Origin: Streptomyces pyxinicus
GTDB lineage: Bacteria > Actinomycetota > Actinomycetes > Streptomycetales > Streptomycetaceae
Assembly: GCF_024753135.1 (NCBI RefSeq)
Contig: NZ_JANUGP010000016.1
Location: 1-64,000, forward strand
Reading direction: 5' to 3'
DNA: 64,000 bases
Part shown: in pieces, positions 53,643-62,019 of the stretch
Layout of the letters: the number at the start of each line of letters is the position of its first letter
How positions within the stretch are numbered: the stretch's first letter is position 1
Made by a program: the position numbers and the translations under genes
The notes under the pieces: model-generated
What the model was told of the DNA's origin: nothing
Seen by the model: the letters and a program-made list of their open reading frames with translations, nothing else
Database searches by the model: none

Positions 53643-54725
53643 GTGCCGAGGTCCTATCGCATCGCGGCGATTCCGGGTGACGGGATCGGCCGCGAGGTCG
53701 TGCCCGAGGGTCTGCGGTGTCTGCGCGCGGCCGCCGAGGTGTACGGGTTCGCCCTCGACGTCACCCGGTTCGGCTTCGCGAGTGCCGACTACTGGCTGGA
53801 GCACGGCACGATGCTGCCCGCGGACTGGCGGGACGTGCTGGGCGCCTTCGACGCGATCTTCTTCGGCGCGGTCGGCCGGCCCGAGGTCGTCCCCGACCAT
53901 GTGTCGCTGTGGGGCAGCCTCCTGCAACTGCGGCGGGGATTCGACCAGTACGTCAACCTGCGTCCGGTCCGGTCGCTGCGCGGAGTGCGCAGCCCCCTGC
54001 GTGATCACCGGCCCGGGGACATCGACTTCTACGTCGTGCGGGAGAACACCGAGGGCGAGTACTCCAGCATCGGCGGCCGGATCTTCGAGGGCACGGACCG
54101 TGAGACGGTGGTGCAGGAGACCGTGATGACGCGGACGGGCGTCGACCGGGTGCTGCGCTACGCCTTCGAGCTGGCCGCCACCCGCCCCCGCAAGCGGCTG
54201 ACCTGGGCGACGAAGAGCAACGGCATCTCGATCTCCATGCCGTACTGGGACGAGCGCGCCACCGAGATGGCCGCGCGGTATCCCGAAGTGACCGCGGACA
54301 AGGACCACATCGACATCCTGACCGCCAAGTTCGTCCTGCGGCCCGACCGGTACGACGTCGTCGTCGCCAGCAACCTCTTCGGAGACATCCTCTCCGACCT
54401 CGGGCCGGCCTGCACCGGCACCATCGGTATCGCCCCGAGCGCCAACATCAACCCCGAACGGGCCTTCCCGAGCCTGTTCGAACCGGTTCACGGATCGGCA
54501 CCGGACATCGCCGGACTCGGTATCGCGAACCCCGTCGGCCAGATCTGGAGCGGCGCGATGATGCTCGCCCACCTCGGGGAACACGAGGCGGCGGCCGGCA
54601 CGGTGGCCGCGATCGAGAGCGTGCTGCACGAGCAGCCGGGTGTCGTCACTCCCGACCTCGGGGGCACCGGCACCACCGCGGGACTCGGGACAGCCGTGGC
54701 GGACCGCATCGCGGCCTCGGTGTGA
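53643..54725 (+). CDS. Tartrate dehydrogenase / D-malate dehydrogenase (TtuC-like)
   Basis: A 360-residue beta-decarboxylating dehydrogenase. It starts IAAIPGDGIGREVVPEGLRC, has the tartrate-type motif WGSLLQLRRGFDQYVNLRPV (about 90-109), then RENTEGEYSSIGG (about 136-148) and LFGDILSDLGPA. It ends with the NAD-binding FEPVHGSAPDIAGLGIANP (about 280-298), where the residues fit NAD rather than NADP. The family oxidises D-malate, tartrate and, in some members, 3-isopropylmalate. The motif and the divergent LysR gene favour tartrate or D-malate use. The GTG start at 53643 has AGAGGAGGGG before it. Confidence 0.88.
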   Translation: MPRSYRIAAIPGDGIGREVVPEGLRCLRAAAEVYGFALDVTRFGFASADYWLEHGTMLPADWRDVLGAFDAIFFGAVGRPEVVPDHVSLWGSLLQLRRGFDQYVNLRPVRSLRGVRSPLRDHRPGDIDFYVVRENTEGEYSSIGGRIFEGTDRETVVQETVMTRTGVDRVLRYAFELAATRPRKRLTWATKSNGISISMPYWDERATEMAARYPEVTADKDHIDILTAKFVLRPDRYDVVVASNLFGDILSDLGPACTGTIGIAPSANINPERAFPSLFEPVHGSAPDIAGLGIANPVGQIWSGAMMLAHLGEHEAAAGTVAAIESVLHEQPGVVTPDLGGTGTTAGLGTAVADRIAASV

Positions 54726-54892
54726 CCTCGACGGGGGGCGCCCTGCCGGGGAGTCATTGACTCGCTGCGAAGGCCTCTTTGTCCCGGCCCGACCGCACAA
54801 GGCGACTCGCACGACTCCGACTGCTATGCCGGCCAGCAGTACGCACCCCTCATGCACATGCAAGTCGCCCCGCCTGACCGGCCGGGTGCGTC

Positions 54893-55429
54893 TCAGGGGC
54901 GGCGGGGCTCCAGCACTTCCAGGGCGCCGGTCTCGGTGTCGTAACTGCGCAGGGTGGTGAGCCGGACCGACAGCGGTGGTGCCGGCAGCAGTTCGGGCAC
55001 CCGCCGGCCGGCGAAGGCACCGGCCCGCCGGGTCCGGCCGAGGGTGATGTGCGGGCTCCAGCGCCCGGGTTCGTGGAAGGGGTTGAGGGTGTCGGGCGGG
55101 CTGTCCGAGGCCACCGCCTCCCACACCCGGCGGTGCAGGCCGGCCAGCGCGGGGTCGAGGTCAAGCGCCCAGGCCAGCACCGAGGTGGGCCTCTCGAAGC
55201 GGATCACGCCGGTGAACCGCACCGGCAGCGGCAGGGCGGCGGCCACCTCGGCGAGTTCCCAGCGGATCGGGGCGGTCAGCTCCGGGCAGGCGGCCAGCGT
55301 CAGGTGTGGGCTGTTGGTCGGTGAGCGGTGGCGGGCCTGACTGGGCAGCCCGGCGTCCGCGAGCCGCCGCCAGGCCTCCCGGACCGCCAGGTCAGCCGCC
55401 TCGTCCAACAACAACTCCACCGTGCGCAC
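54893..55429 (-). CDS. thpR: 2'-5' RNA ligase (ThpR/LigT-like) family protein
   Basis: A 178-residue protein of the 2H phosphoesterase family. Both HxT motifs are present, PHLTLAA (near residue 41) and PHITLGR (near 125), which together form the active site. The spacing and length fit RNA 2',3'-cyclic phosphodiesterase/2'-5' ligase proteins. The cellular substrate of such enzymes is not settled. It converges on the dehydrogenase gene and lies 43 bases beyond the end of the TetR gene in the same direction. Confidence 0.85.
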   Translation of the reverse strand: MRTVELLLDEAADLAVREAWRRLADAGLPSQARHRSPTNSPHLTLAACPELTAPIRWELAEVAAALPLPVRFTGVIRFERPTSVLAWALDLDPALAGLHRRVWEAVASDSPPDTLNPFHEPGRWSPHITLGRTRRAGAFAGRRVPELLPAPPLSVRLTTLRSYDTETGALEVLEPRRP

Positions 55430-55472
55430 CGCCGCAGCCTACCGGCGGGCGCGCCTCTGCTTCCCCGCGCCG

Positions 55473-56150
55473 TCAGGCCGGGGGCTCGCTCAGGGGCGCG
55501 GTCAGGGACTCCAGTTCGGCCGCGAAGTACCGGGCGGGGTCGAAGCCCATGCCGGTGAAGTGGCCGGCAAGTTCGAGGGAGAGCACCCCGTGCAGCCGGG
55601 TCCAGAAGGCCAGCGCCCGGTGCAGGGCGGCGGGCGGTGCGGGGTGGCCCTCGGCCCAGGTCCGGTGCTCCTGGAGATGGGTGCCGAAGGGGGTGGCGGG
55701 CCGGTCGGCGTCGAGCGTCGTGCAGGCGTCGAGCAGGACGGTCATGACCTCGTCGGCGATGGCGGTGGTGTCCTCGGGCGCGTGGTAGCCGGGGATCGGG
55801 GTGCCGTAGACGAGGAAGTAGCGGTGCGGGTCGGACAGGGCCCAGTCACGCAGGGCGTGCGCCAGCCGGGCCGGGTCGGGCCCGGCCGCCGCGGCTGCAC
55901 CGAGGGTGTCGGCGAGGCTTCGGTAGGCGTCCCGGACGAGCGCGGTGATCAGTTCGTCGCGGCCGGCGAAGTAGCGGTAGAGGGCGGGCCCGCTCATGCC
56001 CAGCTGCTTGGCGATGGCGTTCAGGGAGAGTGCCGACGCCCCGGCCGTGGCGATCTGCTCCCGGGCGCGCTCCTTGATCTCCTCGCGCACCTGGGCCCGG
56101 TAGCGCTCCCGGGGAGTGCTCGCCTGGGTGTCCGCGTCCGCCCTGGCCAT
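55473..56150 (-). CDS. TetR-family transcriptional regulator
   Basis: A 225-residue TetR regulator. The DNA-binding domain at about 20-70 has SALSLNAIAKQLGMSGPALY with the family pattern. The ligand domain follows (about 80-210) and is of the TetR_C type seen with ALRDWALSDPHRYFLVYG. The ATG at 56150 (MARADAD) follows AAGGCGG; a start ten codons upstream is possible. It is divergent from a secreted SRPBCC protein gene and probably represses that gene and itself through the palindrome between them. Confidence 0.88.
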   Translation of the reverse strand: MARADADTQASTPRERYRAQVREEIKERAREQIATAGASALSLNAIAKQLGMSGPALYRYFAGRDELITALVRDAYRSLADTLGAAAAAGPDPARLAHALRDWALSDPHRYFLVYGTPIPGYHAPEDTTAIADEVMTVLLDACTTLDADRPATPFGTHLQEHRTWAEGHPAPPAALHRALAFWTRLHGVLSLELAGHFTGMGFDPARYFAAELESLTAPLSEPPA

Positions 56151-56236
56151 CGACTGCCGCCTTTCCGTGCGAGTGCGCACGACTATGCGCTCAAGAACCA
56201 GTTAGAGGCTATCAGGGAAACGATTGACCCTCTCAC

Positions 56237-56262
56237 CCGCTAGGCGCTATAACTTCTAACGG
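56237..56262. promoter_or_regulatory. Candidate TetR operator
   Basis: A 26-bp imperfect palindrome with outer words CCGCTAG and CTAACGG; 18 of 26 positions match their mirror base. It lies in the gap between the TetR and SRPBCC genes, 100 bases before the latter. Related words GTTAGAGG (about 56201) and CCTCTAGC (about 56273) flank it and could be further half-sites. Confidence 0.5.
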
Positions 56263-56361
56263 CCGCAGGAACCTCTAGCGAATCCGGCTCGGAGGGTGCG
56301 TCGTCGCGGCCAACCCACCGTCGACCAACCCACCGTTTCGAGAAAAGGAACCGAGGAACCC

Positions 56362-57012
56362 ATGACTCACCTCCGCGTCACCCGTTCTGTTATCGCCGCC
56401 CTGCTCCTCACCGCCGGCCTGCTCGGCGCCGCCGCCCCGGCCGAAGCCGCCCCGGCCATGGGCGCCGGGTACGACACGCCGTCCGACGGGTCTCTCACCT
56501 GTCGCGGCAAGGGAGTCGGCCCCACCGCCCGCGTGCGCTACCGGACGGCGTCCGTGATCCACGCGCCGCTGAGCACCATCTGGAGGCTGCAGACCGACGT
56601 CGAGCGCTGGCCGTCCTGGCAGCAGCCCGTCGCCTCCGCCGAGCGCCTCGACCACGGCCCCCTCCGCACGGGTTCGGCCTTCCGCTGGACGATCCCGGTG
56701 CCGTCCACGCCCACCACCCCCGCCCTGGACCTGGACATCACCTCGACCGTCAAGCAGCTCAAGCACGGCTCCTGCATCCGCTGGACCGGTCCCGCGACCG
56801 CCAAGGCCGCCGAGGGGCTCCGCATCGACGGCGTCCACGTGTGGACCTTCGCCAAGGTGCGGGGCGGTGTCCGGGTGAGCACCGAGGAGACGCACACCGG
56901 TCCGGTGGTCGAGGCGGACGTATCCACCGCGACCAAGGTGCTGCGCGAGGGCCTGGAAGCCTGGCTGCTGGACCTGAAGACGGCCGCCGAGGCGCGTGAG
57001 CGGCAACCGTGA
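56362..57012 (+). CDS. Secreted SRPBCC (START-like) family protein
   Basis: A 216-residue protein. Residues 1-30 form a Sec signal (RSVIAALLLTAGLLGAAAPA) with cleavage after AEA. The mature part has the SRPBCC lipid-pocket pattern: YRTASVIHAPLSTIWRLQTD, then VERWPSWQQPVASAERLDHG near residues 85-105, and a final long helix LREGLEAWLLDLKTAAEARE. The family binds hydrophobic ligands; export is unusual for it. ATG 56362 is taken as start because the signal begins there. It is likely controlled by the divergent TetR protein. Confidence 0.78.
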   Translation: MTHLRVTRSVIAALLLTAGLLGAAAPAEAAPAMGAGYDTPSDGSLTCRGKGVGPTARVRYRTASVIHAPLSTIWRLQTDVERWPSWQQPVASAERLDHGPLRTGSAFRWTIPVPSTPTTPALDLDITSTVKQLKHGSCIRWTGPATAKAAEGLRIDGVHVWTFAKVRGGVRVSTEETHTGPVVEADVSTATKVLREGLEAWLLDLKTAAEARERQP

Positions 57013-57061
57013 ACTCCGTCCGCGCCCATGACACGGCGCCGGGCGGCTGCGGTGCCTCAGG

Positions 57062-59353
57062 TCAGTCCCGGCGGATGAGTTCCGGATCGATGCGGCGGCC
57101 CACCAGCGGCAGCGTGCCCAGTGTCGCGACAACGATCACGCCCAGCGCCGCGCACGCCAGCACGGGGATCCCGGCGAAGTCCCAGAAGACCTCGCCGCCC
57201 CCGGTGACCAGATAACTGGACTCGGCGAGCTTGCCGCTGATCAGGGCCAGTACGAGGCCGATGGCGAGCGGCAGCACGACCTGTGTGCTCTGCACCGCGC
57301 GCAGCGTGCGGGCTCGCGCCCCGATCAACGTGATCGCGGTGACCTGGGCACGCCGTTCGACGGCCCGGTCCGTGACGGCGACCAGGAAGGCGGCGACACC
57401 GATGACCAGTCCCATGATCATGCCGAGCACCAGCAGGGTCTCGATGACCGCGATCTGCGACAGGCTGTCGACGTTGACGCCGACGGGTTCGACGGAGACA
57501 GTCGGCGTGATGGCGCCGATGCCGTCCAGCACCTCGCGGACGACGTGCGGATCGGAGTCGCTGTCGAGGACGAGCGAGCCCGACTGCGGCCGAGCGTGCG
57601 CGGGCAGCGCGGATGGCGGGACGATCACGGACGCGTCGCCGACCGCGGAGGGGTCGTACGGGTGCATGACGACCGTCGCGGACGGGATCGTCAAGGTCAC
57701 CGAGACCGGACGCCGCCCGTTCCTCAGCCGGTAGGGGAAGGAGGCTCCGGGGTGGATGTCCGGATCGGCGGCGCTGTCGGGGTTGACCAGCCGCATGATC
57801 CGGCCCTCCGCGCAGCCCTCGGTCCGCCGTACCAGCCGCTTCAGTTCGGCGCAGGTGGCGACCAGCGCTGTGGCCTGGGGCGGGATGCCGGAGGGGCCGG
57901 GCTTGCTCCAGGAGACCATCGTCCGGGCGTGGGCGCGGACACCCGGCACCTCGGTGAGTTGCTCCTGCTGCCGTTCGGAGAGCGCCGGTAGCGGCATGGA
58001 GTAGTCCTGGACAGGGTTGTTCGGCTTGCTCACCTGCTCGAACTCGATCAGCACGCCCTGCGCCAGGGAGGCCGCGTACACCAGCAGGACGAGGCCGGTG
58101 ACGACCCGCATGGCGCTGCCGGGCTCGACCTCGTTGCGGCGCATGGCCAGGTTCAGCGCCAGGGACCGGGTGGTGCCGGCCACCTTGCGGGCCAAGAGGT
58201 ACGACAGCCATGGCAGGGTCAGTACCAGCCCCGCCCCGGTCAGCAGGACGCCACCCACGACGAGGAGCGCGAACACGCCGTCGCTGGTGGCGGGGTGGTC
58301 CGTGAGGCCGGTCGCGCAGAAGCCGGTGACGATACCGAGGCCGGTGACCAGCAACAGGCCGCCCCACTTCGTGGGGGGCTTCGGTACGGCCGTGCGCCGT
58401 ACGGCCAGAGGGTTGGCGGCGGCGGTGCGCGCGCCGGCCCGGCCGACGAACCAGGCGAGCGCCGGGCACCCCAGGAGGCAGACGGCGACGGTGGTCCAGG
58501 ACAGGGCTCCGTCAGCCGGATACCAGCGCAGCGCGGGCAGGCCGGAGCGGGACATCACCTGGTTGAGAATCCCGTACTCGCCGAGCCCGAGGAAAGCGCC
58601 GAGCAGCGCCGCGACCACGGTTTCGGCGGCGTTGACACGCTGGGTGCCCTTGGTGCTGAGCCCCAGCAGGCGCAGCGCGGCCAGGCGGCGGGTGCGGCTG
58701 GCGGCGGAGAGCCGGGCGCACACCGACAGGAAGACGGCCAGGGGGAGAAGGACCAGAGTGGCGAGGGCGAAGCGGAGGTTCGTGAGGGTGGACGGCTCGA
58801 CGACGGGGCTGGGGGCGTAGGAGTAGCCGAAGGACCGCAACTCCCCGGTGTCCGCGTCGCCGGCGATCTTCCCCCGGGTCGTCCCCACATAGGCGTACAG
58901 CTCGTCCGGGTCGCCGAGACCCGCGGGGCCGATTCTGCTCTTCTCCCGGCCGGGGAGCAGGTCCTTGAGGGCGGGCTCCGCGCGCAGCAGTTCGTGCAGG
59001 CGCGGAGAGAGGTACAACTCACCTGGTTCCGGGAGTGCTTTCAGGCCGGGCGGCGGCTGCTGCGTGCCCTTGGTTCCGTGGGCGACGAACACCCGGGTGA
59101 ACGGCTTGGAGCCGTGCGGATCCCTGCGCTCCAGGACGAGCGTCGAGCCCGTCCGGGCCTTGGCAGCCGACGCCGTCTGCGGTTCCCGGGCCGCGGCCCG
59201 CGCGTCGTGTGCGTTCAGGATGGCGGGAATCGTCAGCACGAGGGCGAGGCAGCACACACCGAGGGAACTGCCCGCCGCCATGAGGAAGAACCGGACACGG
59301 CTGCCGCGCCCGGCGCCGAACAGCAGGCGCAGGCCGAGCATGAACTCCCTCAT
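57062..59353 (-). CDS. ABC transporter permease, FtsX/MacB type
   Basis: A 763-residue permease with two FtsX-like halves. A first membrane helix (about 22-46) is followed by a large extracellular domain (about 50-195), then four helices to about 330 (with an AAALRLLGLSTKGTQRVNAA-like coupling region). After that come two more helices, a second extracellular domain (about 420-620), and the last three helices (about 640-755). Such permeases export lipids, peptides or antibiotics using force from the partner ATPase. The ATG at 59353 overlaps the ATPase stop by four bases, so the two are coupled. No substrate clue is visible except the nearby stress-type genes. Confidence 0.85.
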   Translation of the reverse strand: MREFMLGLRLLFGAGRGSRVRFFLMAAGSSLGVCCLALVLTIPAILNAHDARAAAREPQTASAAKARTGSTLVLERRDPHGSKPFTRVFVAHGTKGTQQPPPGLKALPEPGELYLSPRLHELLRAEPALKDLLPGREKSRIGPAGLGDPDELYAYVGTTRGKIAGDADTGELRSFGYSYAPSPVVEPSTLTNLRFALATLVLLPLAVFLSVCARLSAASRTRRLAALRLLGLSTKGTQRVNAAETVVAALLGAFLGLGEYGILNQVMSRSGLPALRWYPADGALSWTTVAVCLLGCPALAWFVGRAGARTAAANPLAVRRTAVPKPPTKWGGLLLVTGLGIVTGFCATGLTDHPATSDGVFALLVVGGVLLTGAGLVLTLPWLSYLLARKVAGTTRSLALNLAMRRNEVEPGSAMRVVTGLVLLVYAASLAQGVLIEFEQVSKPNNPVQDYSMPLPALSERQQEQLTEVPGVRAHARTMVSWSKPGPSGIPPQATALVATCAELKRLVRRTEGCAEGRIMRLVNPDSAADPDIHPGASFPYRLRNGRRPVSVTLTIPSATVVMHPYDPSAVGDASVIVPPSALPAHARPQSGSLVLDSDSDPHVVREVLDGIGAITPTVSVEPVGVNVDSLSQIAVIETLLVLGMIMGLVIGVAAFLVAVTDRAVERRAQVTAITLIGARARTLRAVQSTQVVLPLAIGLVLALISGKLAESSYLVTGGGEVFWDFAGIPVLACAALGVIVVATLGTLPLVGRRIDPELIRRD

Positions 59354-60087
59354 GCGCCACCCCCGGGGGAGAGCACTCCGTCGGCCATGGTGTAGCGGCT
59401 GTCGGCCTGAGCGGCGACGGCCGGATCGTGCGTCACCAGGACCACGGCCGTGCCCTGCGAGCGCGCCAGGCCGAGGAACTCCCGCAGTACGGCCGCGGCG
59501 TTGGCGCTGTCCAACGACCCGGTGGGCTCGTCGGCGAAGACGACCGCCGGACGGTGCACCAGGGCGCGGGCCACCGCGACACGCTGGCTCTGGCCACCCG
59601 ACACCTGCGAGGGCCGCCGCTCGCGCAGGTCGCCCAGCCCGAGCCGCTCCAGCAGCCGCCCGGCCGCCGCCAGAGCGGACTTCTTGCCCTGGCCGCTCAA
59701 GCGCAGCGGCAGCGCGGCGTTCTCCTCGACGGTCAACTCCGGCAGCAGTTCGCCGTACTGGAAGACGAAGCCGAAGCGTTCCCGGCGCAGCGCGCTCATC
59801 TCCTCGTCGGAGAGGGCACCCAGCACCCGCCCTTCGAAGCGCACCTGTCCACGCGTGGGGGGCAGCACCCCGGCCAGGCAGTACAGCAGTGAGGATTTAC
59901 CCGATCCGCTCTGCCCGGTGACGGCCGCCACTTCGCCGGGCGCGACATGGAGATGGGCGTCGCGCACGGCCGGCTGGCTGCCGTAGGACAGGTCGACTCC
60001 GACGGCGGAGAGGATGTGTGAGGTAGTGATGGTTTTCCCCCAGGAAAGGCCGGGGGGCCCAGGTATGACACCTGGGCCCGAAGGCAA
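59350..60087 (-). CDS. ABC transporter ATP-binding protein, MacB/LolD type
   Basis: An ATPase with Walker A GQSGSGKSS, Q-loop FVFQYGELLPELTVEENAAL, signature VSGGQSQRVAVARAL, Walker B VVFADEPTGSLDS and switch VLVTHDP. It is of the lipoprotein/macrolide exporter class that works with FtsX-type permeases. The start is a problem. The only conventional start in frame before the conserved N-terminus is TTG 60087, which would place a strong hairpin (60055-60079) inside the coding region. The natural N-terminus would begin near 60030, where the codon is ATC, behind a GGGGGA ribosome-like site. The annotated start is therefore tentative; the functional domain is certain. Confidence 0.85.
   Translation of the reverse strand: MPSGPGVIPGPPGLSWGKTITTSHILSAVGVDLSYGSQPAVRDAHLHVAPGEVAAVTGQSGSGKSSLLYCLAGVLPPTRGQVRFEGRVLGALSDEEMSALRRERFGFVFQYGELLPELTVEENAALPLRLSGQGKKSALAAAGRLLERLGLGDLRERRPSQVSGGQSQRVAVARALVHRPAVVFADEPTGSLDSANAAAVLREFLGLARSQGTAVVLVTHDPAVAAQADSRYTMADGVLSPGGGA
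60055..60079. terminator. Hairpin after the small hypothetical gene
   Basis: A perfect 10-bp inverted repeat, GGGCCCAGGT at 60055-60064 and ACCTGGGCCC at 60070-60079, with a 5-base loop. It begins 22 bases beyond the stop of the leftward gene ending at 60101 and precedes the ABC ATPase. It looks like a terminator, but it overlaps the possible 5' extension of the ATPase. Confidence 0.65.
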
Positions 60088-60100
60088 GCCGACCTGTCGG

Positions 60101-60439
60101 CTACGGCCGCTTGAAGTGCTTGGTCACCGAGCAGTTGTCGGGGTGGAGCGAGCCCTTGTCGCGGCAGACGCGTATGTAGGCGTCCACCGTGTAGCGCTCG
60201 GCGCCGTCCCAGTTGTAGTAGTCGAGGGGAACCGTCTTCTTCTGCTTCCCGTTGTACCGGCTCCAGTCATGGCCCTCGACCTTGACCTGCATGTACACGT
60301 TGTGGCCGTCGCCGTTGTCGGTGTCCTGGAGCCCTTCACCGGTGAGGTCGGGAGCCGGATAGAAGGTAGCGATCTTGATCAACAAGACACGGGAATATGT
60401 GTGGGATTTGGCGACCTTTGCCGCAGTATCTCCGGTCAA
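60101..60439 (-). CDS. Small hypothetical protein, possibly a 5'-truncated secreted protein
   Basis: A 112-residue protein with a likely TTG start at 60439 and AAGG words in a short repeat just upstream. Its sequence (TGEGLQDTDNGDGHNVYMQV, then VEGHDWSRYNGKQKKTV, YTVDAYIRVCRDKGSLHPDN, with two cysteines near the end) looks like small exported beta-sandwich proteins of streptomycetes, but there is no signal peptide. It may have lost its 5' end, or the true start may be further upstream in a damaged segment. The function is unknown. Confidence 0.5.
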   Translation of the reverse strand: MTGDTAAKVAKSHTYSRVLLIKIATFYPAPDLTGEGLQDTDNGDGHNVYMQVKVEGHDWSRYNGKQKKTVPLDYYNWDGAERYTVDAYIRVCRDKGSLHPDNCSVTKHFKRP

Positions 60440-60934
60440 CCTTTACCTTTACCTTGCCCTTCATTGAACGGAATCTGAACCGGCGCGCGGCCGACCGTAC
60501 CCGGCGACCAGGAGGTCGAGTGCGGCAAGGCTTCGGGGGTTGGACGGTGAAGGGCTGACAGCGCGTCAGCGCCTCCGGCCTGGACATGCAGCGGCTCAAG
60601 TGCGCCCAGCTCTCCTCGTCCGACGCCTCCTCCCCGGCGATCGGGGCGCCGACCGCCGGGGCCGGGTGCGGCCCGTCCGCCTCGTCCACCCCGAGGCGCC
60701 CAGCGCCCCCGTACACGAGAAGGGCATCGCCGCGGTCGCCTTCGCGGCACTGCGGGGCGTCCGCCGGGAAGCCGTGAGCCGCATGCTCACCGGACCGGCG
60801 CTGCTCACCCAGCGCGAGCGGGTCCGGCGGTGCTCCCCCGCGAGGAAGTCACCGCGCGCCGACGGGAGCAGCACGCTGCCCGAGGAGAACAGGGCCAGAT
60901 GCTCGACGCCGGCGGCCGCGGCGGCTTTCGCCAG
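60440..60934. other. Gene-free stretch with probable decayed coding DNA
   Basis: No intact gene. From about 60650 to 60840 one plus-strand frame has almost only G or C at third positions and reads RLVHPEAPSAPVHEKGIAAV then AFAALRGVRREAVSRMLTGP. From about 60835 to 60930 the bias moves to another frame (REEVTARRREQHAARGEQGQ). This pattern suggests a once-functional gene with a frameshift, ending near the tail of the deaminase gene. I do not recognise the family. A CTTTAC tandem repeat lies at about 60444-60455. Confidence 0.4.
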
Positions 60935-61444
60935 TCAGACCATCTTCTGGCCGGCGGGGGCGCCCGGGACCCGGCGGTCGCCGCCGTTGAGTCGCTGCCA
61001 GAGGCGGTACACGTCTACGGCGTCCTCGCGCGGCTCGTGGCGCATCGGCATCCGGCGCTTCTGCCAGGGCTTGGCGATCTCGTCGTAGAAGGTGCCGAGT
61101 TCGAAGTACTTGCGGTCGTCGACGTAGTGGGGCTCGTACGCCTCGCGGGTGGTGAGGAAGACGACCTCGTCCGGGGAGCAGTAGTACAGCGCTCCCAGGC
61201 ACATGGGGCAGGGGTGGGCGAGGACGTAGATGATGGTGCCGGTCAGGTGCTCGGTGCCGAGTTTGGTGCAGGCGTCGCGGATGGCGAGGACTTCCGCGTG
61301 TGCGGTGGGGTCGTCGGTCTGGGCGACCTTGTTGGCGCTCTCGGCCAGGATCTCGCCGTCCTTGACGATGACGGTCGCGAACGGGCGGCCGCCCTCGGCG
61401 ACGTTCCGACGGGCGATGTCGACGGTGCGCTGGACGAAGTCCAT
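60935..61444 (-). CDS. Nucleoside / guanine-type deaminase of the cyanate operon
   Basis: A 169-residue zinc-dependent deaminase of the CDA superfamily. Zinc and catalytic residues are in TAHAEVLAIRDAC (His and Glu near residues 49-51) and HPCPMCLGALYYC (two Cys near 79-82). The C-terminal part with the EPHYVDDRKYFELGTFYDE stretch is like guanine deaminase (GuaD) and related nucleoside deaminases. It removes an amino group as ammonia, but the base cannot be fixed from sequence. It is the last of three leftward genes, 54 bases after cyanase, so it is probably under CynR. That gives it a nitrogen-release role next to cyanate breakdown. Confidence 0.85.
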   Translation of the reverse strand: MDFVQRTVDIARRNVAEGGRPFATVIVKDGEILAESANKVAQTDDPTAHAEVLAIRDACTKLGTEHLTGTIIYVLAHPCPMCLGALYYCSPDEVVFLTTREAYEPHYVDDRKYFELGTFYDEIAKPWQKRRMPMRHEPREDAVDVYRLWQRLNGGDRRVPGAPAGQKMV

Positions 61445-61498
61445 ATGGTTCTCCGGAGGTTGCGGGGAGAGGGGGGTGTGACGTGGTGGTGGCGCCGG

Positions 61499-61969
61499 TC
61501 AGAAGGGCTTGGTCGGCAGGTACTTGCCGTCCAGGGTGATGACGGCGCGCTCGCCGCCCTCGGGGTCGGCGACCTTCCGCACGTCCAGCCGGAAGTTGAT
61601 GGCGGAGATGATGCCGTCGCCGAACTGCTCGTGCACCAGGGCCTTGAGAGTCGTGCCGTAGACCTGGAGCATCTCGTAGAAGCGGTACATGGTCGGGTCG
61701 GTCGGAATGCGGTTCGGCAGGGAACCGCGGACCGGGATGGTCTGCAGGAGCAGTGCCGCGTCGTCGTCCAGGCCCAGCAGCCCGGCGACCGCCGTGGCGG
61801 ACTTCTCCGGCAGGGGGTGCTGGCCGAGGACGGCGGCGGTGGTGAAGGCCACCGACAGGCCGGAGGCGTCGGCGATCTGCTGCCAGGACAGGTTCTTGCG
61901 GGTCTTCGCCGCCACGGCCTGGACGGCCAGGGTCTCGCGGGCGGTGGGGTCGAACTGGGCGTGCGTCAT
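61499..61969 (-). CDS. cynS: Cyanate hydratase (cyanase)
   Basis: A 156-residue cyanase that turns cyanate plus bicarbonate into ammonia and CO2. The N-terminal helical domain includes KTRKNLSWQQIADASGLS (about 23-40). The C-terminal catalytic part shows RIPTDPTMYRFYEMLQVYG (about 92-110) with Arg96 and Glu99, and later GDGIISAINFRLDVRKV, which holds the third active-site residue (Ser). The length and the final LDGKYLPTKPF match the family, which forms a decamer. It is flanked by carbonic anhydrase and deaminase genes in one operon. Confidence 0.94.
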   Translation of the reverse strand: MTHAQFDPTARETLAVQAVAAKTRKNLSWQQIADASGLSVAFTTAAVLGQHPLPEKSATAVAGLLGLDDDAALLLQTIPVRGSLPNRIPTDPTMYRFYEMLQVYGTTLKALVHEQFGDGIISAINFRLDVRKVADPEGGERAVITLDGKYLPTKPF

Positions 61970-62019
61970 GATCGGTGTGTCCTTCTCTCGTGGGTGGGGG
62001 TGGCGGGAAAGCCGGGAGG

